Assembly: GCF_013608025.1 (NCBI RefSeq)
Contig: NZ_VDLV01000048.1
Span: 124 to 55,106 of the forward strand
Direction of reading: 5' to 3'
DNA length: 54,983 bases
Origin: Pseudomonas brassicacearum subsp. neoaurantiaca
Lineage (GTDB): Bacteria > Pseudomonadota > Gammaproteobacteria > Pseudomonadales > Pseudomonadaceae
Part shown: positions 1 to 8,654 of the stretch, piece after piece
Numbering within the stretch: the stretch's first letter is position 1
Layout of the letters: each line of letters starts with the position of its first letter
Position numbers and translations under genes: made by a program
Notes under the pieces: generated by a model
The model's database searches: none
Seen by the model: the letters and a program-made list of their open reading frames with translations, nothing else
What the model was told of the DNA's origin: nothing

Positions 1-79
1 CTGCTCGCGAAAGCGGAGTGTCAGTGAACGATGATGTCGACTGACCCACCGCCATCGCGAGCAAGCTCGCTCCCACAGT
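1..79. repeat. REP pair (REPIN), left arm cut by window edge
   Basis: The first 10 bases are the end of a left REP arm (CTGCTCGCGA). The right arm, TCGCGAGCAAGCTCGCTCCC plus ACAG, ends at about 78. The two inverted arms with a short variable spacer are the usual REPIN form in fluorescent pseudomonads. Confidence 0.85.
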
Positions 80-120
80 TGTTTGGGGTGAATTGTTAAT
101 TTTGCATACACACCGATCCC

Positions 121-210
121 CTGTGGGAGCGAGCTTGCTCGCGAGGCGGTATGTCAGCCACATCATCGTTGACTGACCCGACGCCATCGCAAACAGGCTC
201 GCTCCCACAA
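121..210. repeat. REP pair (REPIN), second tandem copy
   Basis: An intact left arm (CTGTGGGAGCGAGCTTGCTC...) starts at 121. A degenerate right arm (GCAAACAGGCTCGCTCCCAC) ends at about 210, and the arms are separated by about 45 bases. With the copy at 1-79 it forms a tandem REPIN cluster directly upstream of the CobW-family gene. Confidence 0.85.
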
Positions 211-246
211 AATCCGCTTTCTTTACAGCCATCAAGGAGATCCAGT

Positions 247-1215
247 TTGTCCTCTCCCATCCCGGTCACGATCCTCAGCGGCTTCCTCGGTGCGGGCAAG
301 ACCACGTTGCTGCGTCACCTGCTCAAGGCCGAGCACGGCTTGAAAATCGCCGTGATCGAGAACGAATTCAGCGATGCCGGCATCGACACCCAGTTGCTGG
401 GTGACGAGCCGGTGCAAGTCATGACGCTGGCCAACGGCTGTGTGTGCTGCACTATTCACACCGATCTGACCAAAGCCCTTTACCTGCTGCTCGAACGGCT
501 GGACAACGGCGAGATCCACTTCGATCGCCTGGTGATCGAATGCACGGGCCTGGCCGATCCAGCGCCGGTGGCGCAGACTTTCTTCATCGACGAAGACCTG
601 CGTGAACGCTATATCCTCGACGGCATCCTGACGTTGGTGGACGCTGCCCACGCTGACATCCACCTGACCCAGCCCATCGCCCAGGCTCAGGTCGGTTTTG
701 CCGACCGCCTGTTGCTGAGCAAGACCGATCTGGTGGATTCAAGCCAGGTCGAGGCACTCGGTGAGCGCCTGACTCGAATCAACCGGCGGGCACCGATCCG
801 GGTGGTCGAGCATGGCAAGATCGATCTGGCCGAGCTGCTCGACATTCGTGGATTCAATCTCAATGCGGACTTGGGCTCCGGGTTCAGCTTGCGACCGGTC
901 GGCAAGGCCACCACGGGCGATCGTATCAGCAGCCTGGTGCTGCGCACTGACAAGCCGCTGGATATCGACAAGCTCAGCGAATTCATGAACCAACTGCTCG
1001 AAGAGCATGGCAAGCAACTGCTGCGCTACAAAGGTGTGTTGAACATCGAAGGCGAGCCCCGTCGATTGGTGTTCCAGGGCGTGCTCAAGTTGTACGGATT
1101 CGACTGGGACACCGAATGGGCGCCAGGCGAAGCCCGGGAAAGCGTGATCGTATTTATCGCCGACGAACTGCCCGAAGAAAAGATCCGCGCCGGCTTTGAA
1201 GCCGCGCTCCGCTGA
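247..1215 (+). CDS. yjiA: CobW/YjiA-family GTP-binding metallochaperone
   Basis: A G3E-family P-loop GTPase of 322 residues, about the length of E. coli YjiA. The Walker A motif GFLGAGKTTLL is at residues 12-22, and the metal-binding CVCC (CxCC) at 65-68. The ECTGLADP switch/Walker B region and an SKTDLV guanine-specificity motif follow, then a C-terminal CobW_C domain. The family hydrolyses GTP and binds zinc or another divalent metal for delivery to client enzymes; the client here is unknown. I chose the TTG at 247 because AAGGAG lies 7 bases upstream; an upstream in-frame ATG at 151 falls inside a REP element and is unlikely. The gene converges on glyA with a shared terminator. Confidence 0.85.
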   Translation: MSSPIPVTILSGFLGAGKTTLLRHLLKAEHGLKIAVIENEFSDAGIDTQLLGDEPVQVMTLANGCVCCTIHTDLTKALYLLLERLDNGEIHFDRLVIECTGLADPAPVAQTFFIDEDLRERYILDGILTLVDAAHADIHLTQPIAQAQVGFADRLLLSKTDLVDSSQVEALGERLTRINRRAPIRVVEHGKIDLAELLDIRGFNLNADLGSGFSLRPVGKATTGDRISSLVLRTDKPLDIDKLSEFMNQLLEEHGKQLLRYKGVLNIEGEPRRLVFQGVLKLYGFDWDTEWAPGEARESVIVFIADELPEEKIRAGFEAALR

Positions 1216-1249
1216 TCGCCAGCGCCTGCGGCATTCGTTTTCCAACGAC

Positions 1250-1281
1250 AAAAAAAACCGGCCACTGGGGCCGGTTTTTTT
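1250..1281. terminator. Bidirectional intrinsic terminator between yjiA and glyA
   Basis: AAAACCGGCC-actg-GGGCCGGTTTT forms a strong GC stem flanked by an A-run on one side and a T-run of eight on the other. It can stop transcripts from both convergent genes. Confidence 0.85.
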
Positions 1282-1295
1282 TATTGCTGCTGCTG

Positions 1296-2549
1296 TTAAG
1301 CGCCGTACACCGGCAGCTTCTTGCAGATGGCCTTGACCTTCTCACGCACGGCGTCGATCACCGCTTCGTTGTTCAGGTCCGCCAGGATGTCGCAGATCCA
1401 GCCGGCCAGTTCCTTGCACTCGGCTTCCTTGAAGCCACGAGTGGTCACGGCCGGGGTGCCGAAACGCAGGCCCGAGGTGACGAACGGAGAGCGTGGGTCG
1501 TTTGGCACCGAGTTCTTGTTGACGGTGATGAACGCCTTGCCCAGCGCGGCGTCAGCGTCTTTGCCGGAGATTTCCTGCTTGATCAGCGACAGCAGGAACA
1601 GGTGGTTCTCGGTGCCGCCGGACACTACGTCGAAGCCGCGCTCGATGAACACGCCGGCCATGGCCTTGGCGTTCTTCACGACTTGCTGCTGGTACGCCTT
1701 GAACTCGGGTTGCAGGGCTTCCTTGAAGCAGATCGCCTTGGCGGCGATCACGTGTTCCAGCGGGCCGCCCTGGGCGCCTGGGAATACCGCCGAGTTCAGC
1801 TTCTTCTCGATGTCGGCATTGGCGCGCGCCAGGATCAGGCCACCACGTGGACCGCGCAGGGTCTTGTGGGTGGTAGTGGTGACGACGTCGGCGAACGGCA
1901 CCGGGTTCGGGTACACGCCAGCGGCGACGAGGCCGGCAACGTGGGCCATGTCGACGAACAGGTAGGCACCGACCTTGTCGGCAATTTCACGGAAACGTGG
2001 GAAGTCGAGAACCTGGGAGTAGGCGGAGAAACCGGCCACGATCATTTTCGGCTTGTGCTCGAGGGCCAGGCGCTCGACTTCGTCGTAGTCGATCAGGCCG
2101 TTGCCGTCGATACCGTACTGGACGGCGTTGTACAGCTTGCCGGAGGAAGAAACACTGGCGCCGTGGGTCAGGTGACCGCCGTGGGCCAGGCTCATGCCCA
2201 GGATGGTGTCGCCGGCCGACAACAGCGCCAGGTACACGGCGGCGTTGGCTTGGGAGCCAGCATGTGGCTGGACGTTGGCGTAGTCGGCGCCGAACAGCTC
2301 CTTGGCGCGGTCAATGGCCAGTTGCTCGACCACGTCGACGTACTCGCAACCACCGTAGTAACGCTTGCCTGGGTAGCCTTCGGCGTACTTGTTGGTCAGT
2401 ACCGAGCCTTGAGCTTCCATCACCGCGGGGCTGGTGTAGTTTTCCGAAGCGATCAGCTCAATGTGCTCTTCCTGGCGCTGAGCTTCTTGCTCCATGGCGG
2501 CAAAGAGATCGGCGTCGTACTTGGCAATAGTCAAATCACGGCTGAACAT
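1296..2549 (-). CDS. glyA: Serine hydroxymethyltransferase
   Basis: A PLP-dependent enzyme that interconverts serine plus tetrahydrofolate with glycine plus 5,10-methylene-tetrahydrofolate, the main one-carbon source of the cell. The protein has 417 residues, the standard length. The PLP lysine sits in TTTHKTLRGPRGG (K229), and the N-terminal IELIASENYTSP and the TNKYAEGYPGKRYYGG motifs are intact. I chose the ATG at 2549 (MFSRDLTIAKYD) because a GAGG ribosome-binding site lies just upstream; a TTG 12 bases earlier overlaps that site. The gene follows morA on the same strand but a REP pair lies between them. Confidence 0.97.
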   Translation of the reverse strand: MFSRDLTIAKYDADLFAAMEQEAQRQEEHIELIASENYTSPAVMEAQGSVLTNKYAEGYPGKRYYGGCEYVDVVEQLAIDRAKELFGADYANVQPHAGSQANAAVYLALLSAGDTILGMSLAHGGHLTHGASVSSSGKLYNAVQYGIDGNGLIDYDEVERLALEHKPKMIVAGFSAYSQVLDFPRFREIADKVGAYLFVDMAHVAGLVAAGVYPNPVPFADVVTTTTHKTLRGPRGGLILARANADIEKKLNSAVFPGAQGGPLEHVIAAKAICFKEALQPEFKAYQQQVVKNAKAMAGVFIERGFDVVSGGTENHLFLLSLIKQEISGKDADAALGKAFITVNKNSVPNDPRSPFVTSGLRFGTPAVTTRGFKEAECKELAGWICDILADLNNEAVIDAVREKVKAICKKLPVYGA

Positions 2550-2679
2550 GGCGGTCCTCAAGGATCGGGGCAGAAAAGGGGGGCATTCTACCTCAAGCGG
2601 TTTTGGAAGGCATATGAAAGGACGTCATGTCTTGGACGAATGGGGTTCACGCGCAATTCTGCGTTGCCCTGGCTGGCCC

Positions 2680-2754
2680 TATCGCGAGCAAGCTCGCTCC
2701 CACAGGATTTATGTACACAGGTCCAAATGTGGGAGCGAGCTTGCTCGCGATGAG
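2680..2754. repeat. REP pair in outward orientation between morA and glyA
   Basis: ATCGCGAGCAAGCTCGCTCC is followed after about 30 bases by GTGGGAGCGAGCTTGCTCGC. The arms are in the opposite order to most copies in the window. Confidence 0.85.
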
Positions 2755-2776
2755 GCCAGCCCAGGCAGCAAAGATT

Positions 2777-5700
2777 TCAATCGATCATGAACAACGCATC
2801 ATTGCTGAACTGCGCTTCAAACCGATTCGCCGGCATCGGCCGGCCGAACAGGTAGCCTTGGACTTCGTCGCAGCCGTGCTCGCGCAAGAAATCCAGTTGC
2901 TCGTGGGTCTCGACGCCCTCGGCGATCACGGCGAGGTTGAGGCTGTGGGCCATGGCGATGATTGCCCGGGCGATCTGCGCGTCCTGCTCGCCGGACGGCA
3001 GGCCGTCGACGAAGGTACGGTCGATCTTCAGCACGTCGATGGGGAATTGCTTGAGGTAGTTGAGCGACGAATAACCGGTGCCGAAGTCATCGACGGCGAT
3101 GCTCAGGCCCAGGTTCTTCAACCCGGCAAGTATTTGCATCGCCTCGCTGACTTCGCGCATCAGGATACTTTCAGTCAGTTCCAGCTCCAGGCAGGCCGGC
3201 GGCAGGCCGGTGTTGCGCAGGATAGTGGCGATGCGTGTGCCCAACTGGCCGTCGGAGAACTGCCGGGCGGAAATGTTGACCGAGACCTTCGGTACCCGGA
3301 CCTTGGCCTGGTGCCAGGTCCTGAGTTGCCGACAGGCTTCGGTAATGACCCAGTCGCCGACGTCCACCACCAGCCCGAGTTCCTCGAGTACCGGAATGAA
3401 GTCCCCCGGCGGTACCAGCCCGCGTCGCGGATGGCGCCAGCGCAACAGGGCCTCGGCACCGGTCAGGCGTTTGCCATCGCCGCTGAACTGCGGTTGGTAA
3501 TACAGCACGAACTCGTTCTGCTCAAGGGCATGGCGCAGATCGCTTTCCAATTCCAGGCGCTCCAGGGCGCTGGCGTTCATGTCGGCCTGGTAGAACTGGA
3601 AATTGTTCTTGCCGCGTTCCTTGGCGTGGTACATGGCCGTGTCGGCGTTCTTCATCAACTGGCTCAGTTCGTTGCCGTCCTGGGGACTCAGGGCGATGCC
3701 GATACTGGCGGTGACGAAAAATTCCCGGCCTTCCAGAACGAATGGCCGGACCAGGCTGGCGAGGATCTGCTCGGCCACGGTGATGGCCCGGTTCAGCGCC
3801 ATTTCGCGGCTGGCGCGCGGTTGCAGCAGCAGGGTGAACTCGTCGCCGCCCATGCGCGCCACGGTGTCGTCATCGGCCACGCAGCCGAGCAGGCGCGTGG
3901 CCATTTCCTTGAGCATGCGGTCGCCGGCGGCGTGGCCGAGGGAGTCGTTGATCGGCTTGAAGCGGTCCAGGTCGAGGAACATCAGCACAACCCAGGTCTT
4001 CTGCCGCTCCGCTGATTGCAGCGCGGTGTGCAAGCGATCCTGGAACAGCGTGCGGTTGGGCAGGTGGGTCAGGGCGTCGTAATAGGCCAGGCGATGAATG
4101 CGCTGCTCGCTGGCCTTGCGCTCGCTGATGTCGCTGAAGAAGCACACATAACTGGCCAGGTCGCCTTCGTCGTCCAGCACCGCCGTGATGCCGACCCAGG
4201 CCGGGTAATGTTCGCCATTGCGACGCTTGAGCCAGACTTCGCCTTCCCAGGTGCTGTGCTGTTGCAGTTGCTTGAGCACGTAGCGCAAATGGGCTTCCTG
4301 CTGGTCGTCCACGGTCAGCATGTTGGGCAACTGGTCCAGCACTTGCGAGACGGCATAACCGCTGACGCGGCTGAAAGCCTCGTTGGCCTGGACGATATAG
4401 CCGGCCGGGTCGGTGATCAGGATCGCCGAGGTCGAATGTTCGAATACAGTGGCGGCCATGCGCAGGTCTTTTTCCGCGCGACGCTGCTGGCTGATGTCGC
4501 GACCGACGCCGAGCACGCCTTCGAACGCACCGTGGTCGTCCCACACCAGCACCAGCCGCAGTTCGATGGGAATCTTGCGCCCGTCGGCACGCAGGCAGTC
4601 GAACAGGAACAGCTGGGTCTGCATCTGGGTGCGCAGTTCGGCCAGTTGGTCGGGCTTGTCGAGGGCCTTGCTGACGCGGTCCATCAGGCTGTAGATGCCC
4701 GTCAGTTGTTGCGGATTGGCGATGATCGACTGCCAGCGGTTCTGGAAGATCCAGTCGGCGGCATAGCCCAGCACCGCCTGGACCGACGGGCTGACGTAGT
4801 TGAGCGAGAGCTTGCTGTCGGTGGAAAAAATCACGTCGCTGATGCTTTCGGCGAGCATCCGGTAGCGTTGCTCGCTGTCGCGCAGGGATTCGCTGGCCTC
4901 GATCTGCTCGGTGATGTCCTTTGCCACACCGATGATGCGTGTCACCTGGTCGTAGCGGTCCCGGGCCAGGGCTTGCTCACGAACCTCGAAACGTCGCCAC
5001 TTGCCGTTGCGATGGCGGAAGCGTAATTGGCATTGCAACAGTTGCGTATACCCGCCGCGTCGCTGTTGCTGGCGCAGAAAGTGGTACTGGTCGGCGTCGT
5101 CGCTGTGCAGCAGGATTTCCCAGAAATACTCGCCCATCTGGTGCAGCTCGGTGCGGTCGTAGCCGAGCGTCTGCCCCAGGTGATGGTTGCTGAAGATCAT
5201 CCGCTGACTGATGACGTCCTGCACATAAAGGTGATCTGGAACGGTGCGTACCACATCGGACCAGAAACCTTCGCGTTCGAGCAGCGAGAGTTCGATCAGC
5301 TTGCGACTGGTGATGTCGTTGATGCTCAGGATGACGGCGTTGTAGTCGCGCTGGGTTTCCGGCAAGCGCAGTACCAGCCATAAATGCTGGTCTCGACCAT
5401 GGGCGTCCTGCAGCTTGATTTCCAGTTCCAACTGTTTGTGCTCGTCGAGCAGAGCTTCGAGCAGTTTCGATCCGATGGGATTGTTGTCCTTCGGGCCGTT
5501 ACCGACCAGCAGTTGCCAGGCTTGTTCGCAGGAGTCGACATTGAGCAGCTTCAAGGCCATCTGGTTGACTTCGGTGACGTGCACCTGCTGCTGCAACTGT
5601 TCGAGGTGCTGCGGGTCCTGCAGCCAGGCGCGCAATTGTTCGCCATCCTGCAGGCCGGTCCGGGCGAAGAATGCCTTCAGGCCGGACAGGTCAAGCACGC

Positions 5701-6625
5701 AGAGGGCCACGCCGGTGCCCTCGAAAATATCCTGGTAGCGACGGCGGCCTTCGTGCAACTGCCGCTGGCGTCGCCGCATGTTCAGCAGTGCGATCACCGG
5801 AAGCATCGACAGCGCCAGGCCCAGCAGGCATTTACCAATGAAGGCCGGGAGCAGCTGTTCAAGCACCTGGCGCCGATCGAACAGCCCGCGCAATTGCCAG
5901 TCGCTGCTGCTCAGGGGCACGGTCAGCACGGTGTCGCTCAGGTCTTGCGAGGTCAGTTGGGTCGGTGTGGTCGAGGGCAGGCTTTCGTCGCGGCTGATGA
6001 TTTGCTGGTTGAGACGGTTCTCCACCAGCCACAGCGGTCGCAAGCCCGTGTCGGCCTGCTTGGTCAACGTCGAGAAGAAGCTCGGCGTCAGGCGCAGCGC
6101 CCAGTAACCGCGACTGCTGCCGCTGGCCTGGTGCAACAACAGGTGCACCACGGAGCCATCTTCGGCATTGCTGAAGTAGTGCGCCTGGGCATGGCTGCGT
6201 CGTACCAACTCTGCCAGGTAGTCGGCGTCCTGGCTGTCGGCGTCGCTGTCACTGAGTACCCTGCCCGATGGGCTCAGCAGCGCCAGGCTGCGCAATTGAG
6301 GCAGTGATTGCTGAAGCTTGTGCAGCAGGGACTGCTGTTCGTCGGCGGTTTGCGGTTGTTCGACGATCGGTAGCAGGTTAAGGGCGATTTGCGCGTTCAA
6401 AGCCATGTTCAGGCTGACTTGCGCGGCCAGGTCGGCGGTGAAGTCGATGGTGTATTGACGTTGTTGCTGCTGGGTTTCACGCAATTGATCAAGCAACTGC
6501 CAGAAGAGCAGGCCCAGCAATAACAAGACCAGCGAGGCCAGCGCGCCCTTCAATGTTCCGCGCAGGGGCAGGCCAGGCACAGCTGTCGGTGCGCGTGGGA
6601 ACGGGGGCGGCGTGACATTGGACAA
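2777..6625 (-). CDS. morA: Membrane PAS-GGDEF-EAL cyclic-di-GMP regulator (MorA)
   Basis: A 1282-residue sensor-regulator of cyclic di-GMP. A transmembrane segment at about 28-46 and a second at about 262-282 enclose a periplasmic sensing region. Several PAS/PAC domains follow (about 295-830), then a GGDEF domain with an intact MGGDEF site near 923 and an EAL domain with an intact EALLRW near 1057. Both active motifs look complete, so both diguanylate cyclase and phosphodiesterase activity are possible. The domain order, length and position next to glyA fit MorA, known in pseudomonads to control flagellar timing, motility and biofilm; I infer the name from that. It is read towards glyA and diverges from ettA. 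Confidence 0.85.
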   Translation of the reverse strand: MSNVTPPPFPRAPTAVPGLPLRGTLKGALASLVLLLLGLLFWQLLDQLRETQQQQRQYTIDFTADLAAQVSLNMALNAQIALNLLPIVEQPQTADEQQSLLHKLQQSLPQLRSLALLSPSGRVLSDSDADSQDADYLAELVRRSHAQAHYFSNAEDGSVVHLLLHQASGSSRGYWALRLTPSFFSTLTKQADTGLRPLWLVENRLNQQIISRDESLPSTTPTQLTSQDLSDTVLTVPLSSSDWQLRGLFDRRQVLEQLLPAFIGKCLLGLALSMLPVIALLNMRRRQRQLHEGRRRYQDIFEGTGVALCVLDLSGLKAFFARTGLQDGEQLRAWLQDPQHLEQLQQQVHVTEVNQMALKLLNVDSCEQAWQLLVGNGPKDNNPIGSKLLEALLDEHKQLELEIKLQDAHGRDQHLWLVLRLPETQRDYNAVILSINDITSRKLIELSLLEREGFWSDVVRTVPDHLYVQDVISQRMIFSNHHLGQTLGYDRTELHQMGEYFWEILLHSDDADQYHFLRQQQRRGGYTQLLQCQLRFRHRNGKWRRFEVREQALARDRYDQVTRIIGVAKDITEQIEASESLRDSEQRYRMLAESISDVIFSTDSKLSLNYVSPSVQAVLGYAADWIFQNRWQSIIANPQQLTGIYSLMDRVSKALDKPDQLAELRTQMQTQLFLFDCLRADGRKIPIELRLVLVWDDHGAFEGVLGVGRDISQQRRAEKDLRMAATVFEHSTSAILITDPAGYIVQANEAFSRVSGYAVSQVLDQLPNMLTVDDQQEAHLRYVLKQLQQHSTWEGEVWLKRRNGEHYPAWVGITAVLDDEGDLASYVCFFSDISERKASEQRIHRLAYYDALTHLPNRTLFQDRLHTALQSAERQKTWVVLMFLDLDRFKPINDSLGHAAGDRMLKEMATRLLGCVADDDTVARMGGDEFTLLLQPRASREMALNRAITVAEQILASLVRPFVLEGREFFVTASIGIALSPQDGNELSQLMKNADTAMYHAKERGKNNFQFYQADMNASALERLELESDLRHALEQNEFVLYYQPQFSGDGKRLTGAEALLRWRHPRRGLVPPGDFIPVLEELGLVVDVGDWVITEACRQLRTWHQAKVRVPKVSVNISARQFSDGQLGTRIATILRNTGLPPACLELELTESILMREVSEAMQILAGLKNLGLSIAVDDFGTGYSSLNYLKQFPIDVLKIDRTFVDGLPSGEQDAQIARAIIAMAHSLNLAVIAEGVETHEQLDFLREHGCDEVQGYLFGRPMPANRFEAQFSNDALFMID

Positions 6626-6895
6626 GCTGTAATCCTGCGGTTTGCTGGACTGGCGCGACGGGCACTATAAGCCGGACGCCCGAAGGGCGGCTAGCATGCC
6701 TTGACTTGTGGCAAAGTGCCAGCCCTTGGCGGCTGGACCTGGACCGACGGTTGAGGTAGCTTTGCCGGTCAAACAAGAGCGTTCCAGCTCCAGCTTCCCA
6801 GGCGCCATCCGCCCGCAGGCATTGATAGCATCAAGTGCCGGTGCCGCGCATGGCCTGGCTCGTTCTTTTCACCTGTCACTGACGCTAGGTTCACC

Positions 6896-8560
6896 ATGGC
6901 TCAATACGTCTTCACCATGCATCGGCTGAGCAAAGTTGTTCCGCCGAAGCGGGAAATCCTGAAAAACATCTCCTTGTCTTTTTTCCCCGGCGCCAAGATC
7001 GGCGTACTGGGCCTCAACGGTTCGGGTAAATCCACTCTCCTGAAAATCATGGCCGGCGTCGATAACGAATTCGACGGCGAAGCCCGTCCGATGCCAGACC
7101 TGAACATCGGCTACCTGCCGCAAGAGCCTCAGCTGGATCCGACCAAGACCGTCCGCGAAGTGGTCGAGGAAGCGGTCAGCGTCATCAAGGACGCCCAGGC
7201 GCGCCTGGACGAGGTCTATGCCGCCTACGCCGACCCGGATGCCGACTTCGACAAACTGGCTGCCGAACAGGCCAAGCTCGAGGCGATCCTGCAGGCCAGC
7301 GACGGCCACAACCTGGACCGCCAGCTGGAAGTCGCCGCCGATGCGCTGCGCCTGCCGGCCTGGGACGCGAAGGTCGAACACCTCTCCGGTGGCGAGAAGC
7401 GCCGCGTAGCCCTGTGCCGCCTGCTGCTGTCGGCCCCGGACATGCTGCTGCTCGACGAACCGACCAACCACCTGGACGCCGATTCCGTCGCCTGGCTCGA
7501 ACACTTCCTGCACGACTTCCCAGGCACTGTGGTAGCGATCACGCACGACCGTTACTTCCTGGACAATGTCGCCGGCTGGATCCTCGAACTCGACCGCGGC
7601 GCCGGCATTCCGTACGAGGGCAACTATTCGGGCTGGCTGGAAGCCAAGTCCGATCGTCTGGCCCAGGAATCCAAGCAGCAATCGGCCCATGAAAAAGCCA
7701 TGAAGGAAGAACTGGAGTGGGTGCGCAAAGGCGCCAAGGCCCGCCAGTCCAAATCCAAGGCACGCCTGCAACGCTTCGAGGAAATGCAGTCCCAGGAATT
7801 CCAGAAGCGCAGCGAAACCAACGAGATCTACATCCCGGCCGGCCCACGCCTGGGCGACAAGGTCATCGAATTCAAGAACGTCAGCAAGGGTTATGGCGAT
7901 CGCGTATTGATCGACAACCTGTCGTTCTCCATGCCAAAAGGCGCCATCGTCGGTGTGATCGGTGGTAACGGCGCGGGTAAATCCACGCTGTTCCGCATGC
8001 TGATGGGCAAGGAAACCCCGGATTCCGGCACCATCGAGATCGGTGAAACCGTGCAACTGGCCTGTGTCGACCAGAGCCGCGAGGACCTGGACGGCAGCAA
8101 GACCGTGTTCCAGCAGATCTCCGACGGTTCCGACCAGATCCGTATCGGCAACTATGAAATCCCGTCGCGCACTTACGTCGGTCGCTTCAACTTCAAGGGC
8201 GGCGATCAGCAGAAGTTCGTCAAGGACTTGTCCGGTGGTGAGCGCGGTCGCTTGCACCTGGCGTTGACCTTGAAGGAGGGCGGCAACGTCCTGCTGCTCG
8301 ACGAACCGTCCAACGACCTCGACGTTGAAACCCTGCGTTCCCTGGAAGAAGCCCTGCTGGACTTCCCGGGCGCCGCCATTGTGATCTCCCACGATCGGTG
8401 GTTCCTCGACCGTGTGGCGACCCACATCCTGGCGTACGAAGACGACTCGCAAGCGGTGTTCTTCGAAGGCAACTACACCGAGTACGAAGCCGATCGCAAG
8501 AAGCGCCTCGGCGAAGCGGCCGCCCAGCCGCATCGTGTACGGCACAAGAAACTGGCCTGA
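6896..8560 (+). CDS. ettA: Energy-dependent translational throttle protein EttA (ABC-F)
   Basis: A soluble ABC-F ATPase of 554 residues with two nucleotide-binding domains and no membrane segments. Walker A motifs are GLNGSGKST and GGNGAGKST; signatures are LSGGEKRRVAL and LSGGERGRLHL; Walker B motifs are LLLDEPTNHLD and LLLDEPSNDLD. The charged linker with KQQSAHEKAMKEELEWV corresponds to the P-site tRNA-interaction motif. EttA binds the ribosomal E site and gates entry into elongation according to the ATP/ADP ratio. The end (QPHRVRHKKLA) is basic, as usual. A terminator follows immediately. Confidence 0.95.
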   Translation: MAQYVFTMHRLSKVVPPKREILKNISLSFFPGAKIGVLGLNGSGKSTLLKIMAGVDNEFDGEARPMPDLNIGYLPQEPQLDPTKTVREVVEEAVSVIKDAQARLDEVYAAYADPDADFDKLAAEQAKLEAILQASDGHNLDRQLEVAADALRLPAWDAKVEHLSGGEKRRVALCRLLLSAPDMLLLDEPTNHLDADSVAWLEHFLHDFPGTVVAITHDRYFLDNVAGWILELDRGAGIPYEGNYSGWLEAKSDRLAQESKQQSAHEKAMKEELEWVRKGAKARQSKSKARLQRFEEMQSQEFQKRSETNEIYIPAGPRLGDKVIEFKNVSKGYGDRVLIDNLSFSMPKGAIVGVIGGNGAGKSTLFRMLMGKETPDSGTIEIGETVQLACVDQSREDLDGSKTVFQQISDGSDQIRIGNYEIPSRTYVGRFNFKGGDQQKFVKDLSGGERGRLHLALTLKEGGNVLLLDEPSNDLDVETLRSLEEALLDFPGAAIVISHDRWFLDRVATHILAYEDDSQAVFFEGNYTEYEADRKKRLGEAAAQPHRVRHKKLA

Positions 8561-8574
8561 TAAGGTCGTTGCAT

Positions 8575-8605
8575 GAAAAACGGAGCCTTCGGGCTCCGTT
8601 TTTTA
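8575..8605. terminator. Bidirectional terminator between ettA and lanM
   Basis: AAAAACGGAGCC-ttcg-GGCTCCGTTTTTT is a tight stem with a UUCG-type tetraloop and A/T runs on both sides. It can end ettA transcripts on the plus strand and lanM transcripts on the minus strand. Confidence 0.88.
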
Positions 8606-8640
8606 TGGGCGCAATATTGCCCTCACTACAGATCAGAAAT

Positions 8641-8654
8641 GTGGGAGCGAGCTT
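8641..8654. repeat. Truncated REP arm touching the lanM stop codon
   Basis: GTGGGAGCGAGCTT is the left half of a REP arm. The expected continuation GCTCGCGA is missing and the sequence passes directly into the reverse complement of the lanM stop codon, with one shared base. No partner arm is found nearby. Confidence 0.7.

Noticed and set aside
151..246. An upstream start (ATG at 151) for the CobW-family gene
   Set aside because: The extra 32 residues are translated REP sequence; the TTG at 247 has a good ribosome-binding site and gives the family length.
1284..2753. Long open frame of 489 codons on the plus strand opposite glyA
   Set aside because: It is antisense to a clear 417-residue GlyA and has low-complexity composition without any motif; such frames are common in G+C-rich genes.
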